Assembly (NCBI RefSeq): GCF_937616625.2 | Contig: NC_065577.1 | Location: forward strand, 23,511,501 to 23,575,500 | From: Mercurialis annua | Lineage: Eukaryota; Streptophyta; Magnoliopsida; Malpighiales; Euphorbiaceae | Length of the DNA: 64,000 bases | Reading direction: 5' to 3' | Shown here: piece by piece, positions 35,401 to 49,000 of the stretch | How the letters are laid out: every line of letters begins with the position of its first letter | How positions within the stretch are numbered: the stretch's first letter is position 1 | Program-made: the position numbers and the translations under genes | Notes under the pieces: model-generated | What the model was told of the DNA's origin: nothing | Database searches by the model: none | Seen by the model: only the letters and a program-made list of their open reading frames with translations

Positions 35401-38400
35401 TTTGTATTTGTTTCGTATCGTTTGTAAACGTTTGGCTTAAATCGCTAAAAAGGGGAAACGTTTGGATTTGTTTGATTACGTCTATAAACGTTTGGCATAA
35501 ATTGCAAAAAAGGGGAAACGTTTGGTTTTGTTTCGTAACATTTGTAAATGTTTGGCTTAAATTGCTGAAAAGGTGTAACGCTTGGATTTGTTTCGTAACG
35601 TTTGTAAATGTTTGGCTTAAATTTCAAAAAAGGTGAAACGCTTGGATTTGTTTCGTAACGTTTGTAAATGTTTGGCTTAAATTGCTAAAAAGGTGAAACG
35701 ATTGGATTTGTTTTGTAACCTTTGTAAATGTTTGGCTTAAATCGCGAAAAAGGTGAAACATTTGGTTTTGTTTCGTAACGTTTGTAAATGTTTGCCGTAA
35801 ATTTCTCAATAGGTGAAACGCTTGGATTTGTTTCGTAAAATTTGTTATTGCTAAAAAGGTGAAACACTTGAATTCGTTTCGTAACCTTTGTAAACGTTTG
35901 GCTTAAATTGCTAAAAAGGTGAAATGCTTGGATTATTTCGTAACGTTTGCAAATATTTGGCTTAAATTGCTAAAAAGCGGAAACGCTTGTAATTGTTTTG
36001 TAATGTTTGTAAACGTTTGGCTTAAATTGCCAAAAAGGTGAAAAGTTTGGTTTTGTTTCATAACGTTTGTAAACGTTTGGCTTAAATCGCCAAAAATGTA
36101 AAACGTTTGAATTTGTTTTGTAACGTTTTAAATGTTTGCTTTTGTTTCGTAACATTTGTAAACGTTTGGATTAAATCAATAAAAGGTGAAACGTTTGAAT
36201 TTGTTTCATAACGTTTGTAAACGTTTGGCTTAAATCGCTAAAAAGGTGAAACGTTTAAATTTGTTTCGTAATGTTTGTCAAAGTTTGGCTTAAAATGCTA
36301 AAACGGTGAAACGTTTGGATTTGTTTCGTAACGTATTTGTTTCGTAGCGTTTGTAACGTTTGGCTTAAGTTGCTAAAAAGGTGAAACGTTTGGATTTGTT
36401 TCGTACCGTTTGTAAACGTTTGACTTATAACACTAAAAAGATGAAACGTTTAGATATGTTTCGTACTGTTTGAAAACGTTTGGCTTAAATCGCTAAAAAG
36501 TTGAAATGTTCGGATTTGTTTCGTACTGTTTGTAAACGTTTGGCGTAAATTCCTAAATAGGTGAAACGCTTGGATTTGTTTCGCATCGTTTGTAAACCTT
36601 TGGCTTAAATTGCTAAGAAGGTGAAACTCTTAAATTTGTCTCCTAACATTTGTAAATGTTTGGCTTAATTACTAAAAAGTTGAAACATTTGGATTTGTTT
36701 CATAACCTTTGTAAATGTTAGGCATAAATCGCTAAAAAGGTGAAACGTTTGGATTTATGTAATATTGTAAACGTTTGGCTTAAATCGCTAAAAAGGGGAA
36801 ACGTTTGGATTTGTTTCCTAACGTTTGTAAATATTTTCTTAAATTGCTAAAAAGATGAAACGCTTGGAATGTTTCGTAATGTTTGTAAACATTTGGCTTA
36901 AATTGCTAAAAAGGGTAAACGCTTGGATTTTTTGGTAATGTTTGTGAACGTTTGGCTTATATTGCTAAAAATGTATAACGCTTGGTTTTGTTTCGTAACG
37001 TTTGTAAACTTTTGGCTTAAATCGCTAAAAATGTGAAATGTTTGCATTTGTTTGGTAACATTTTAAACGTTTGGTTTTGTTTTGTAACATTTGTAAACGT
37101 TTGGATTAAATCGCTAAAAAGGTGAAACGTTTGGATTTGTTTCATAACGTTGGAAAACGTTTGGCTTAAATCGCTAAAAAGGTGAAACATTTTAATTTGT
37201 TTCGAAAGGTTTTAAGCGTTTGGCTTAAATCGCTAAAATGTGAAAATGTTGGATTCGTTTTGCAATGTTTGTAAACGTTTAGCTTAAATCGCTAAAAAGG
37301 TGAAACGTTTGGTTTTATTTCGTAACGTTTGTAAACGTTTGGTTTAAATCGCTAAAGAGGTGAAACGTTTGGATTTATTTCGTAAATTTTATAAACGTTT
37401 TGCTTAAATTGTTAAAAAGGTGAAACGATTGGATTTGTATCCTAACGTGTGTAAACGTTTGGCTTAAATTGTTAAAAAGGTAAAACGCTAGGATTGGATT
37501 CGTAATGTTGGTAAACGTTTGGTTTTGTTTCTTAACGTTTGGATTTGTTTCATAATTATTGCAAACGTTTGGCTTAAATCGCTAAACTGGTGAAACGTTT
37601 GGATTTGTTTCGTAATGTTTGTAAATGTTTGTACTAAATCGCCAAAAAGGTTAAATGTTTGGATTTGTTTCGTAACGTTTGTAAACGTCTGGCTTAAATT
37701 GCTAAAAAGGGTTTCGAAACGTTTTAAACGTTTGGATTAGTTTCGTTACATTTGTAAACGTTTGGCTTAAATCCCTGAAAGGGCGAAACGTTTGGATTTG
37801 TTTCGTAACGTTTGTAAACTTTTGGCTTAAATTGCTAAAACGATGAAACGTTTGGATTTTTTTCGTAATGTTTGTAAACGTTGACTTCAATCGCTAAAAA
37901 GGTGAAACGTTTGGCTTAAATCGCTAAAAAGGTGAAATATTTTAATTTGTTTCGTAGCGTTTGTCTTAAATTGCTAAAAAGGTAAAATGTTTGGTTTTGT
38001 TTCGTAACGTTTGTAAACGTTTGGCTTAAATCGCTATAAAGGTTAAACGTTTGGATTTGTTTCATAACGTTTGGCTGAAATTGCTAAAAAGGGGAAACGC
38101 TTGGATTTGTTTCGTAACGTTTGTAAACGTTTGGCTTAAATGACTAAAAATACGAAACTCTTTGATTTGTTTCAGAACTTTTGTAAACGTTTGGCTTAAA
38201 TTGCTACAAAAATGAACGCTTGGATTTGTTTTGTAACGTTTGTAAATGTTTGGCTTAAATTGCTAAAAGGGTGAAACGCTTTGTTTTTTTTCATAACTTT
38301 TATAAAGGTTTGGCTTAAATCGCTAAAAATGTAAAACGTCTGGATTTGTTTCGTAACGTTTTAAACGTTTGGTTTTTTTTCTAAACTTTTGTAAACGTTC

Positions 38401-39607
38401 GTCTTAAATCGCTAAAAAGGTGAAACGCTTGGATTTGTTTCGTAACGTTTGTAAAGGTTTGGCATAAATCGCTATAAAGGTGAAACGCTTGGATTTGTTT
38501 CGTAACGTATGTAAACGTTTGGCTTAAATTGCTAAAAAGGTAAAACATTATGATTTGTTTCATAACCTTTGTAAACGTTTGGTTTAAATTGCTAAAATAG
38601 TGGAACGTATGGATTTGTTTCATTACGTTTGTAAACGTTTGGCTTAATTAACTTAGAAGGTAAAATGTTTGGATTTGTTTCATAACGTTTGTACACGTTT
38701 GGCTTAAATCACTAAAAAGGTGAAATGGTTGGATTTGTTTTGTAACGTTTTTAAACGTTTGGCTTAAATCGCTAAAAAGGTAACATGCTTGGATTTGTTT
38801 CGTAATGTTTGTAAATGTTTGGCTTAAATCGCTAAAAGGTGAAACGCTTGGATTTGTTTCGTACGTTTGCATACATTTGGCTTAAATTACTAAAAAGGTG
38901 AAAAGCTTAAATTTGTTTCGTAACGTTTGTAAATGTTTGGTTGAAATCTCTAAAAAGGGAAACGCTTGGATTTGTTTCATAATGTTTGTAAACGTTTGGA
39001 TTAAATTACTAAAAAGGCGAAACTCATGGATTTGTTTCCGAACTTTTGTAAACGTTTGGCTTAAATTGCTAAAAAGATGGAAACGCTTGGATTTATTTCA
39101 TAACGTTTGTAAACATTTGGCTTATACTGCTAAAAGGGTGAAACGCTTGGTTTTTTTCGTAACGTTTGTCAAGTTTTGGCTTAAATCGCTAAAAATATAA
39201 AACGTTTGGATTTGTTTCGTATATCTTTAAACGTTTGGTTTTTTTTCTTAACTTTCATAAATGTTTGTCTTAAATCGCTAAAAAGGTGAAACATTTAGAT
39301 TTATTTCGTAACGTTTGTAAACAGTTGGCTTAAATCGCTAAAAAGGTGAAACGTTTGGATTTGTTTCGTAATGTTTGTAAACATTTGGCTTTAAACGCTA
39401 AAAAGGTGAAACGTTTGGATTTGTTTCGTAAATTTTGTAAACGTTTGGCTTAAATCGCTAAAAAGGGGAAATGTTTGGATTTGTTTCGTAACGTTTGTAA
39501 ACGTTTGGCTTAAATCGCTATAAAGGTGAAACGCTTGGATTTTTTTTCGTAGCGTTTGTAAACCTTTGGCTTATATTGCTAAAAAGGTGAAACACTTGGA
39601 TTTGTTT
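32497..39607 (+). repeat. 60-bp satellite array, block C
   Basis: About 7.1 kb of the same monomer in the same orientation, starting with the right copy of the CGTTT target duplication (32497-32501). The first 750 bases resemble 19350-20100 in block B, including a rare compound monomer with GTGAAACGCTAAAAAGGTG. A near-perfect consensus monomer lies at 33661-33720. Half-monomer deletions occur near 33725 and 37905. No gene is seen. Confidence 0.97.
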
Positions 39608-39732
39608 TGTAATATCCCGTAAAAATCCTTAGAAATTTCCGATGAGTTTTCGATTGTTTTTTAGAATTTTGTTTAAGTTTCGTGGTTCGGTTCGGTTTAG
39701 GTTCGATTTAAAAAAAAGGAATCCATTAAGGT

Positions 39733-39875
39733 GTGGTTCAACCAAGTGGTTGAACCACTTGCGGGCAACTCAGGTCTCGAACGAGACCTGAGGTTCAGGG
39801 ACTTGTTCTCGTTTGAGAACTTGTAAGTTCTCGAACGAGAACCTTAGAATTTAGCCGGTCTCGTTCGAGACCAGC
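39733..39875. repeat. Palindrome cluster in solo LTR
   Basis: Contains GTGGTTCAACC/GGTTGAACCAC (39733-39758), CAGGTCTCG/CGAGACCTG, CTTGTTCTCG/GAGAACTTG, AGTTCTCG/CGAGAACCT and GGTCTCG/CGAGACC (39857-39872). Both GGTCTCG and GTTCTCG arm types occur in one LTR, each with a matching partner arm. Confidence 0.87.
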
Positions 39876-41778
39876 TCTTCTTCTCATGGGGGCACTTTTG
39901 TGAATCGTTTCTAACCTAATCGACGTACTTAAATACCTAAACTTCAACTCTAATCTATTATCCACACTACAAACAAACCCTATACATCTTAAACATCCAT
40001 TTTCACTGAGAATTACTGCCGTAATCATTCCTCAAACTCTGCTGTTCCAGTAAGCTCCTAAACTCATTGAATTTTAGTTTTTGGTTTTCAACGACATTCC
40101 GTATTTTTGATCGTTCTCTCTCGTTTCTAGATCGAAATTGATTTCGCTTGATCTCAGACGTTCTAGACTCAATTCTCTACGATTCCCAATCTCGTTTTCG
40201 CAAAACGGTACGCTATCGATCTCGTTTCAATGGTCGTACGGTTTCCGTTTTAAGCTTTCATAATCTGTTTCTTGGGGAATCCATTATTGCCGAATTCCTT
40301 TACTTTCTTTGATTATTATTTTGCTGCATTAGAGGATTATAAATCACTCTTGTATGTTTAGTCGTTAATTGTTTAACCTCGGTTGGGAATCCTTAGCTTG
40401 TTTTTATGATTTCCTCTTAGTCGTTCTTAGAATGAATATTTACTGTCGATCCCTTCTTGGGATTTCTGATTTCTTAATCAGTGGTAAGAGCTATGTTTTC
40501 TTGATGATTGAAGGTTTAAGGTTGGGCAATGATTTGGTTTCATGATTGCTTTCAAATTGAAGTTATATTGTTTGATTTTGTTCAATGTTTTGGAGCTACT
40601 GTTCGTGGGATTCATTGGGTTAATATGTGAGGAAGTTGATGTCATGTCATCAATGGATTGGCCGAATTATTTGTTTTTTTGGCTAAAGGTTTAATTAGAT
40701 CACTGATTTGTTTTGCATTAAACCTATTGATTCCTTTAGTTAAATGTTATCTATTGATTAATCGATTTCAATTTCAAATTTGAAGATTTCATTAAATTTA
40801 AAGTTTGATAAATTGGTAAATTGTGACGATAAATGTTTTACAAACTTAAGTTAATATAATTACTCGGGTAATTATATTTGTTTTCGAATATCAATGTGGC
40901 TAAATTATAATTTAGCCCCTGAACATTTTTATAACTTAATTGAGTAAGTTTTTAATTAGTAACGTTATATTTTGTATTAATTATAAACAAAAGTAATTAA
41001 TTTGATTTTAAATATCAAATTGGCTAGTAAAGTTTAGTCCCTGAATGGCTGAAGTACAGTTTAGTCCCTAAACTTTTATAAACTTAAAATGGTTATATTT
41101 TTGGGTTGTAACTTGGGTTACTTGAAATTGAAGTTATTGAGTTCTGCTGTTAAATAGATTATTATTTTATCAAGTTATTATATAAATATAAACTCGGGTT
41201 TATATTTGATAAACGTTTTGAGTCGGGTTAAACTTGGGTCACCCGATAAGTGAGGTTAGCTTGGTAGTTACTGGTAACTCGGCTAACCCACTATGTGGAA
41301 ATTAATTATTACTTAAAGATTATTAAATAATATTTGTAAAACGGATTTTAAGCGAGAACTCAATAAACTTTTATTAATTGGGCCATATTACCTATTGGGT
41401 AATTTTGTGTGTTCTGGCTTGTTTTATCCCGACATGTTAATTGTGCTAGTCCTATGTGGTGTCTAGTACTCTCTAGAGTTAGGGTCTGTTTTTAATAATT
41501 ATTTTATTTGTCTAGACCCGTCTATTGTTCGTGCTCCAGAGGCGAACAAGGATTAGTTGCTTGCCGGTTATCACGTGGATTAGCAAGCAGTGAGTTTGTA
41601 CTTACTATTTACCGCTTTATTAAGTAAATTGTTATTTTAAATATTAAATATATATACTGTACGTATATTTCGAACTGCTTTTATATTGTGGCTCTTAGTT
41701 GGAACACGCTACCTAATGGGCATCATTAGGACTGCGTGCGCACCGGTAATGATCTGGGTAAGGTATTTACGGAAATGT

Positions 41779-41903
41779 GGTAACTCGGTGTGAGCGTAGC
41801 TCTCGGGACCAAATAGAGTAACTCGGTGTAGCATAGCTCTCGGGACTCTGGATATGGTAAAGCGTGGTCAGTGGTAACTCGGTGTAGCTCAGATCTCGGG
41901 ACC
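41779..41903 (+). repeat. Triple direct repeat in solo LTR
   Basis: Three copies of a unit reading GTAACTCGGTGTAGC...CTCTCGGGAC lie at irregular spacing. The same three-copy array occurs inverted in element 2 (54398-54516 and 62911-63029) but not in element 1, separating the two LTR families. Such repeats in LTRs often carry enhancer activity; not shown here. Confidence 0.8.
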
Positions 41904-43044
41904 AGGCCTATTGGATTATGTTATTTATTTAGAATTGTGGATTAGGGTTCCAACTATTATTCGTAATACCGTTATTAAATGTTTTAAACGGTTTTAAAGG
42001 TTTTCCACTTTATAAATGTAGATAGTGGTATAAACTCATCTCAATATATCTGACCCCGTTGTTTTCCCAATTTTTCCCAGGGTTATATGATCTGAGAGAG
42101 TCTGGTGATCTCCGCATTTACTTTTCTTCAGAGGTTCCAATTATTTTTGATAAACTATAAAACTGTTTTATTCTTAGACCGCAATAGTAACTAGACGTCT
42201 TTATTATTATTATAGTTTTTGTCGGATTGGTTCGACTAGTTATATTGCTTTGGCATGTTACATTATTCACATTGGTTTATGTTAAATCTATTTTAGACTC
42301 GGAATTGGATAAGCATGTTATATTAACTGTTGAATATTATAACAGCTAGATTTAGGCTGAAGTCTGGGTTGCCCCTGAGCATTGGTTTTCTGCAGATTTA
42401 TGTGTTTGTGTGTTAATTAAAAGGTTAGCTACGGGTTTCGGTACTACATTACCGATACCCTAGCGCCGGTCGCGATTCATGAAAATGGGTCGTGACAGTT
42501 TCGTAACGTTTGTAAACGTTTGGCTTAAATCACTAAAAATGTGAAATGTTTGAATTTCTTTGGTAACGTTATAAACGTTTGGTTTTGTTTCGTATCATTT
42601 GTAAACGTTTTGCTTAAATCGCTAAAAAGGTGAAACGTTTGGATTTGTTTCGTAACATTTGTAAACGTTTTAAATTGTTAAAAAGGGGAAGCGTTTGGTT
42701 TTGATTCATAACGTTTGTAAACGTTCGACATAAATCGCTAAAAAGGTGAAACGTTTGGATTTATTTCGTAACGTTTGTAAACGGTTGGCTTAAATCGCTA
42801 AAAAGGTGAAACATTTGGATTTGTTTCGTAACGTTTGTAAACATTTGGCTTAAAACGCTAAAAAGGTGAAACGTTTGGGTTTTTTTCGTAAATTTTGTAA
42901 ACGTTTGGCTTAAATTGCTAAAAAGGGGAAACATTTGGATTTGTTTCGTAACGTTTGTAAACGTTTGGCTTAAATCGCTATAAAGGTGAAACGCTTGGAT
43001 TTTTTTCATAGCGTTTGTAAACGTTTGGCTTATATTGCTAAAAA

Positions 43045-46000
43045 GCTGAAACACTTGGATTTGTTTCATATCTTTTGTAAACGTTTGGCTTATGTTGCTA
43101 AAAAGGTGAAACGCTTGGATTTGTTTCGTAACGTTTGTAAACGTTTGGCTTAAATTGCAAAAAAGGTGAAACATTATGATTTGCTTCATAGCCTTTATAA
43201 AAGTTTGGCTTAAATCGCTAAAATAATGAAACGTATGGATTTGTTTCGTAAAGTTTGTAAACGTTTAGCTTAAATAACTTAGAAGGTGAAATGTTTGGAT
43301 TTGTTTCGTAACGTTTGTACACTTTTGGCTTAAATTGCTGAAAAGGGGGAATGTTTATTTGTTTTGTAACGTTTATAAACGTTTGGCTTAAATCGCTAAA
43401 AGGGTGAAATGCTTGGATTTGTTTTGTAATGTTTATAAAGGTTTGACTTAAATTGCTAAAAAGGTGAAACATTTGGATTTGTTTCGTATGTTTGTAAACG
43501 TTTGGCTTAAATTGCTAAAAAGGTGAAACGCTTGGATTTTTTTCGTAAAATTTGTAAACGTTTGGCTTAAATTGCTAAAAGGTGAGTCATTATGATTTTT
43601 TTCATAACCTTTATAAACGTTTGGCTTAAATCGCTAAACAAGAGAAACGTTTGGATTTGTTTCGTAACATTTGTTAATATTTGGCTTAAATAACTTAGAA
43701 GGTGAAATGTTTGGATTTTTTTCGTAACGTTCGTACATGTTTGGCTTAAACCGCTAAAAAGGTGAAACATTTGGATTTGTTTTGTAACGTTTGTAAACAT
43801 TTTGCTTAAATCGCCTAAAAGGTGAAATGTTTGGATTTGTTTCATAACGTTTGTAAACGTTTGGCTTAAATTTCTTAAAGGTGAAACGCTTGGATTGTTT
43901 CGTAACGTTTGTAAACATTTTGCTTAAATCGCTATTAAGGGGAAACTCTTGGATTTGTTTTGTAACGTTTGTAAACATTTGGCTTATATTACTAAAAACG
44001 TGAAATGGTTGGTTTTGTTTCGTAACGTTTGTAAACGTTTGGTTTAAATCGCTAAAAATATGAAACGTTTGAATTTCTTTGGTATCGTTATAAACGTTTG
44101 GTTTTGTTTCGTATCATTTGTAAACGTTTGGCTTAAATCGTTAAAAAGGTAAAACGTTTGGATTTGTCTCGTAACGTTTCTAAACGTTTGGCTTAAATCG
44201 CTAAAAAGGTGAAACGTTTGGATTTGGTTCGCAATGTTTGTCAATGTTTGGTTAAAATCGCTAAAACGGTAATACGTTTCGATTTGTTTCGTATCGTTTA
44301 GGTGAAACGTTTGGATTTGTTTCGTAGCGTTGGTAAACTTTTGACTTAAATTACTATATAGGTGAAACGTTTGGATTTGTTTCGTACCGTTTGTAAGCGT
44401 TTGACTTACGCTGAAAAGATGAAACATTTAAATATGTTTCCTACCGTTTGTAAATGTTTGGCTTAAATCACTAAAAAGGGTGAACGTTTGGATTTGTTTC
44501 GTACTGGTTGTAAATGTTTGGCTTAAATTGCTAAAAAAAGTGAAATGCTTGGATTTGTTTCGTAGCGTTTGTAAACGTTTGGCTTAAATTGTTAAAAAGG
44601 TGAAACTCTTGGATTTGTTTTGTAACGTTTGTAAACGTTTGGCATAAATTGCTAAAAAGGTGAAACATTTGGATTTGTTTCATAACCTTTTTAAATGTTT
44701 GGCATAAATGGCTAAAAAGGTGAATCGTTTGGATTTGTTTTGTAACGTTTGTAAATGTTTGGCTTAAATAGCTAAAAGCTGAAATGCTTGGATTTGTTTC
44801 GTAACATTTGTAAACGTTTCGCTTAAATTGCTAAAAAGTTGAAACGCTTGGATTGTTTCGTAACGTTTGTAAACGTTTTGCTTAAATTGTTAAAAAGGTG
44901 AAACGCTTGGATTTGTTTCGTAACGTTTGTAAACGTTTGGCTTAAATTGCTAAAAAGGTGAAACATTTTGATTTATTTCATAACCTTTGTAAATGTTTGG
45001 CTTAAATCGGTAAATAGGTGAATCGTTTGGATTTGTTTTGTAACATTTGTAAATGTTTGGCTTAAATCCCTAAAAAGGTGAAATGTTTGGATTTGTTTCG
45101 TAACGTTTGTAAACATTTGGCTTAAATTGCTAAAAAGGGAAAACGCTTGGAATTATTTTGTAATGTTTGTAAAGGTTTGGCTTAAATTGCTAAAAAGGTG
45201 AAACGCTTGGTTTTGTTTCATAATGTTTGTAAACGTTTGGCGTAAATCGCTAAAAATGTGAAACGTTTGAATTTCTTTGTTAACGTTATAAACGTTTGGT
45301 TTTGTTTCGTATCATTTGTAAACGTTTTGCTTAAATCGCTAAAAAGGTGAAACGTTTGGATTTGTTTCATAACGTTTGTAAAAGTTTGGCTTAAATTGTT
45401 AAAAAGGGGAAGCGTTTGGTTTTGTTTCATAACGTTTGTAAACGTTCGACTTAAATCGCTAAAAAGGTTAAACGTTTGGATTTATTTCATAACGTTTGTA
45501 AACGTCCGACTTAAATTGCTAAAAAGGTGAAATGTTTGGATTTGTTTCGTAATGTTTGTAAACGTTTGGCTTAAAACGCTAAAAAGGTGAAACGTTTGGA
45601 TTTGTTTCGTAAATTTTATAAACGTTTGGCTTAAATCGCTAAAAAGAGGAAACGTTTCGATTTGTTTCGTAACGTTTGTAACCGTTTGGCTTAAATCGCT
45701 GAAATGGTGAAATGCTTGGATTTGTTCCGTAGCTTTTGTAAACGTTTGGCTTTAATTATTAAAAAGGTGAAACACTTGGATTTGTGTCGTAATGTTTGTT
45801 AACATTTGGCTTAAGTCGCTAAAAAGGTGAAACACTTGGATTTGTTTCGTAATGTATGTAAACGTTTGGCTTAAATCTCTTAAAAGGTGAAACGTTTAGA
45901 TTTGTTTTGTAACGTTTATAAACATTTGGCTTAAATCGCTAAAAAGGTGAAACGTTTGGATGTGTTTTATAACGTTTGTAAACGTTTGGCTTAAATTTCT

Positions 46001-49000
46001 AAAAAGGTGAAACGCTCGGATTGTTTCGTAACGTTTGTAAACATTTTGCTTAAATTGCTACAAAGGGGAAACGCTTGGATTTGTTTTGTAATGTTTGTAA
46101 ACATTTGGCTTATATTGCGAAAAAAGGTGAAACACTTGGTTTTGTTTCGTAACGTTTGTAAAGGTTTGACTTAAATCGCTAAAAATGTGAAACGTTTGAT
46201 TTTCTTTGGTAACGTTATAAACGTTTGGTTTTGTTTCGTATCATTTGTAAACGTTTGGCTTAAATCGTTAAAACGGGAAACGTTTGTATTTGTTTCGTAA
46301 CGTTTGTTAACGTTTGGCTTAAATCGCTAAAAAGGTGAAATGTTTGGATTTGTTTCGTAATGTTTGTCAACGTTTGGCTTAAATCGCTAAAATGGTGATA
46401 CGCTTGGATTTGTTTCGTAACGTTTAGGTGAAACGTTTGGATTTGTTTCGTAGCGTTGGTAAACTTTTGACTTAAATTACTATATCGGTGAAACGATTGG
46501 ATATGTTTCGTACCGTTTGTAAGCGTTTGACTTAAAACGCTGAAAAGATAAAACATTTAAATATATTTCGTACCGTTTGTAAATGTTTGGCTTAAATCAC
46601 TAAAAATGTGAAACGTTTGGATTTTTTTTCGTACTGGTTGTAAATGTTTGGCATAAATTGCTAAAAAGGTGAAACGCTTGAATTTGTTTCGTAGCGTTTG
46701 TAAACGTTTTGATTAAATTGTCAAAAATATGAAATGCTTGGATTTTTTTCATATCGTTTGTAAACGTTTGGCATAAATTGCTAAGAAGGTGAAACATTTG
46801 GATTTGTTTCATAACCTTTATAAATGTTTTGCTTAAATCGCTAAAAAGGTGAATCGTTTGGATTTGATTTGTAACGTTTGTAAATGTTTGGCTTAAATAG
46901 CTAAAAGGTGAAATGTTTGGATTTTTTCATAACATTTGTAAACGTTTGGCTTAAATTGCTAAAAAAGTGAAACACTTGGATTGTTTTGTAACGTTTGTAA
47001 ACGTTTGGCTTAAATTGTTAAAAAGGTGAAACGCTTGAATTTGTTTCGTAACGTTTGTAAACGTTTGGCTTAAATTGCTAAAAAGGTGAAACATTTGATT
47101 TTGTTTCATAACCTTTGTAAATGTTTGGCTTAAATCGCTAAAAAGGTGAATCGTTTGGATTTATTTTGTAACGTTTGTAAATATTTGGGTTAAATCGCTA
47201 AAAAGGTGAAATGTTTGGATTTGTTTCGTAACGTTTGTAAACATTTGGCTTAAGTTTCTAGAAAGGGGAAACGCTTGGTTTTGTTTCTGAACGTTTGTAC
47301 ATGTTTGGCCTAAATCACTAAAAATGTGAAACGTTTGAATTTGTTTGGTAACGTTTTAAACCTTTCGCTTTGTTTCGTAACATTTGGAAACGTTTGGATC
47401 AAATCGCTAAAAAGGTAAAACGTTTGGATTTGTTTCGTAACTTTTGTAAATGTTTGGCTCAAAATCACTAAAAAGGTGAAACTTTTGAATTTGTTTCGTA
47501 ATGTTTGTCAACGTTTGGCTTAAATCGCTAAAACGGTGAAACGTTTGGATTTGTTTCGTAACGCTTAGGTTAAACGTTTGGCTTAAATTGCTAAAAGGGC
47601 AAATGTTTTGATTTAGTTTGTAAACGTTTGGTTTAAAACACTAAAATGATTAAATATCTAAATATTTTCGTACCCTTTGTCTACGTTTGGCTTAAATCGC
47701 TAAAAAGGTGAAACCTTTGGATTTGTTTCGTATTGTTTGTAAACGTTTGGCTTAACTTTCTAAAAAGGTGAAACTCTAGGATTAGTTTCGTACCTTTTGT
47801 AAACGTTTCGCTTAAATTGCTAAAAAAGGTGAAACACTTGGATTTGTTTCGTAACGTTTGTAAACGTTTGGTATAAATTGCTCAAAAGGTGAAACATTTG
47901 GATTTGTTTCATAACCTTAGTAAATATTTGGCTTAAATCGCTAAAAAGGTGAAACACTTGGATTTGTTTCATATCTTTTGTAAACGTTTGGCTTATGTTG
48001 CTAAAAAGGTGAAACGCTTGGATTTGTTTCGTAACGTTTGTAAACGTTTGGCTTAAATTGCTAAAAAGGTGAAACATTATGATTTGCTTCATAGCCTTTA
48101 TAAAAGTTTGGCTTAAATCGCTAAAATAATGAAACGTATGGATTTGTTTCGTAACGTTTGTAAACGTTTAGCTTAATTAACTTAGAAGGTGAAATGTTTG
48201 GATTTGTTTCGTAACGTTTGTACACGTTTGGCTTCATTGCTGAAAAGGGGAAATGTTTATTTGTTTTGTATCGTTTATAAACGTTTGGCGTAAATCGCTA
48301 AAAGGGTGAAATGCTTGGATTTGTTTTGTAATGTTTGTAAAGGTTTGGCTTAAATTGCTAAAAAGGTGAAACGCTTGGATTTGTTTCGTATGTTTGTAAA
48401 CGTTTGGCTTAAATTGCTAAAAAGGTGAAACGCTTGGATTTGTTTTGTAACATTTGTAAACGTTTGGCTTAAATTGCTAAAAGATGAGTCACTATGATTT
48501 TTTTCATAACCTTTATAAACGTTTGGCTTAAATCGCTAAACAAGAGAAACGTTTGGATTTGTTTCGTAACGTTTGTTAATATTTGGCTTAAATAACTTAG
48601 AAGGTGAAATGTTTGGATTTTTTTCGTAACGTTCGTACATGTTTGGCTTAAATCGCTAAAAAGGTTAAACGTTTGGATTTGTTTTGTAACGTTTGTAAAC
48701 ATTTTGCTTAAATCGCTAAAAAGGTGAAACGTTTGGATTTGTTTCGTAACGTTTGTAAACGTTTGGCTTAAATTTCTTAAAGGTGAAACGCTTGGATTGT
48801 TTGTAATGTTAGTCAACATTTTGCTTAAATTGCTATTAAGGGGAAACGCTTGGATTTGTTTTGTAACGTTTGTAAACATTTGGCTTATACTACTAAAAAC
48901 GTGAAATGGTTGGTTTTGTTTCGTAACGTTTGTAAACGTTTGGTTTAAATCGCTAAAAATGCGAAATGTTTGAATTTCTTTGGTAACGTTATAAACGTTT

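Larger units (their letters stand above)
39608..42497 (+). mobile_element. Solo LTR (chromovirus, element 2 family or close relative)
   Basis: 2890 bp starting TGTAATATCCCG and ending GGGTCGTGACA, with satellite directly on both sides and no internal region. It shares with the LTRs of element 2 the palindrome cluster, the triple CTCGGTGT repeat and the final stretch containing CCTAGCGCCGGTCGCGATTC, but differs at many bases. GTTT stands on both sides (39604-39607 and 42498-42501), a 4-bp duplication where 5 bp would be typical. Solo LTRs usually arise by recombination between the two LTRs of one element. Confidence 0.92.

Noticed and set aside
39795..40028. Frame of 77 residues in the solo LTR
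   Set aside because: It reads through the palindromes of the LTR on the minus strand; a similar frame in the fragment at 2484 reflects shared LTR ancestry, not a gene.
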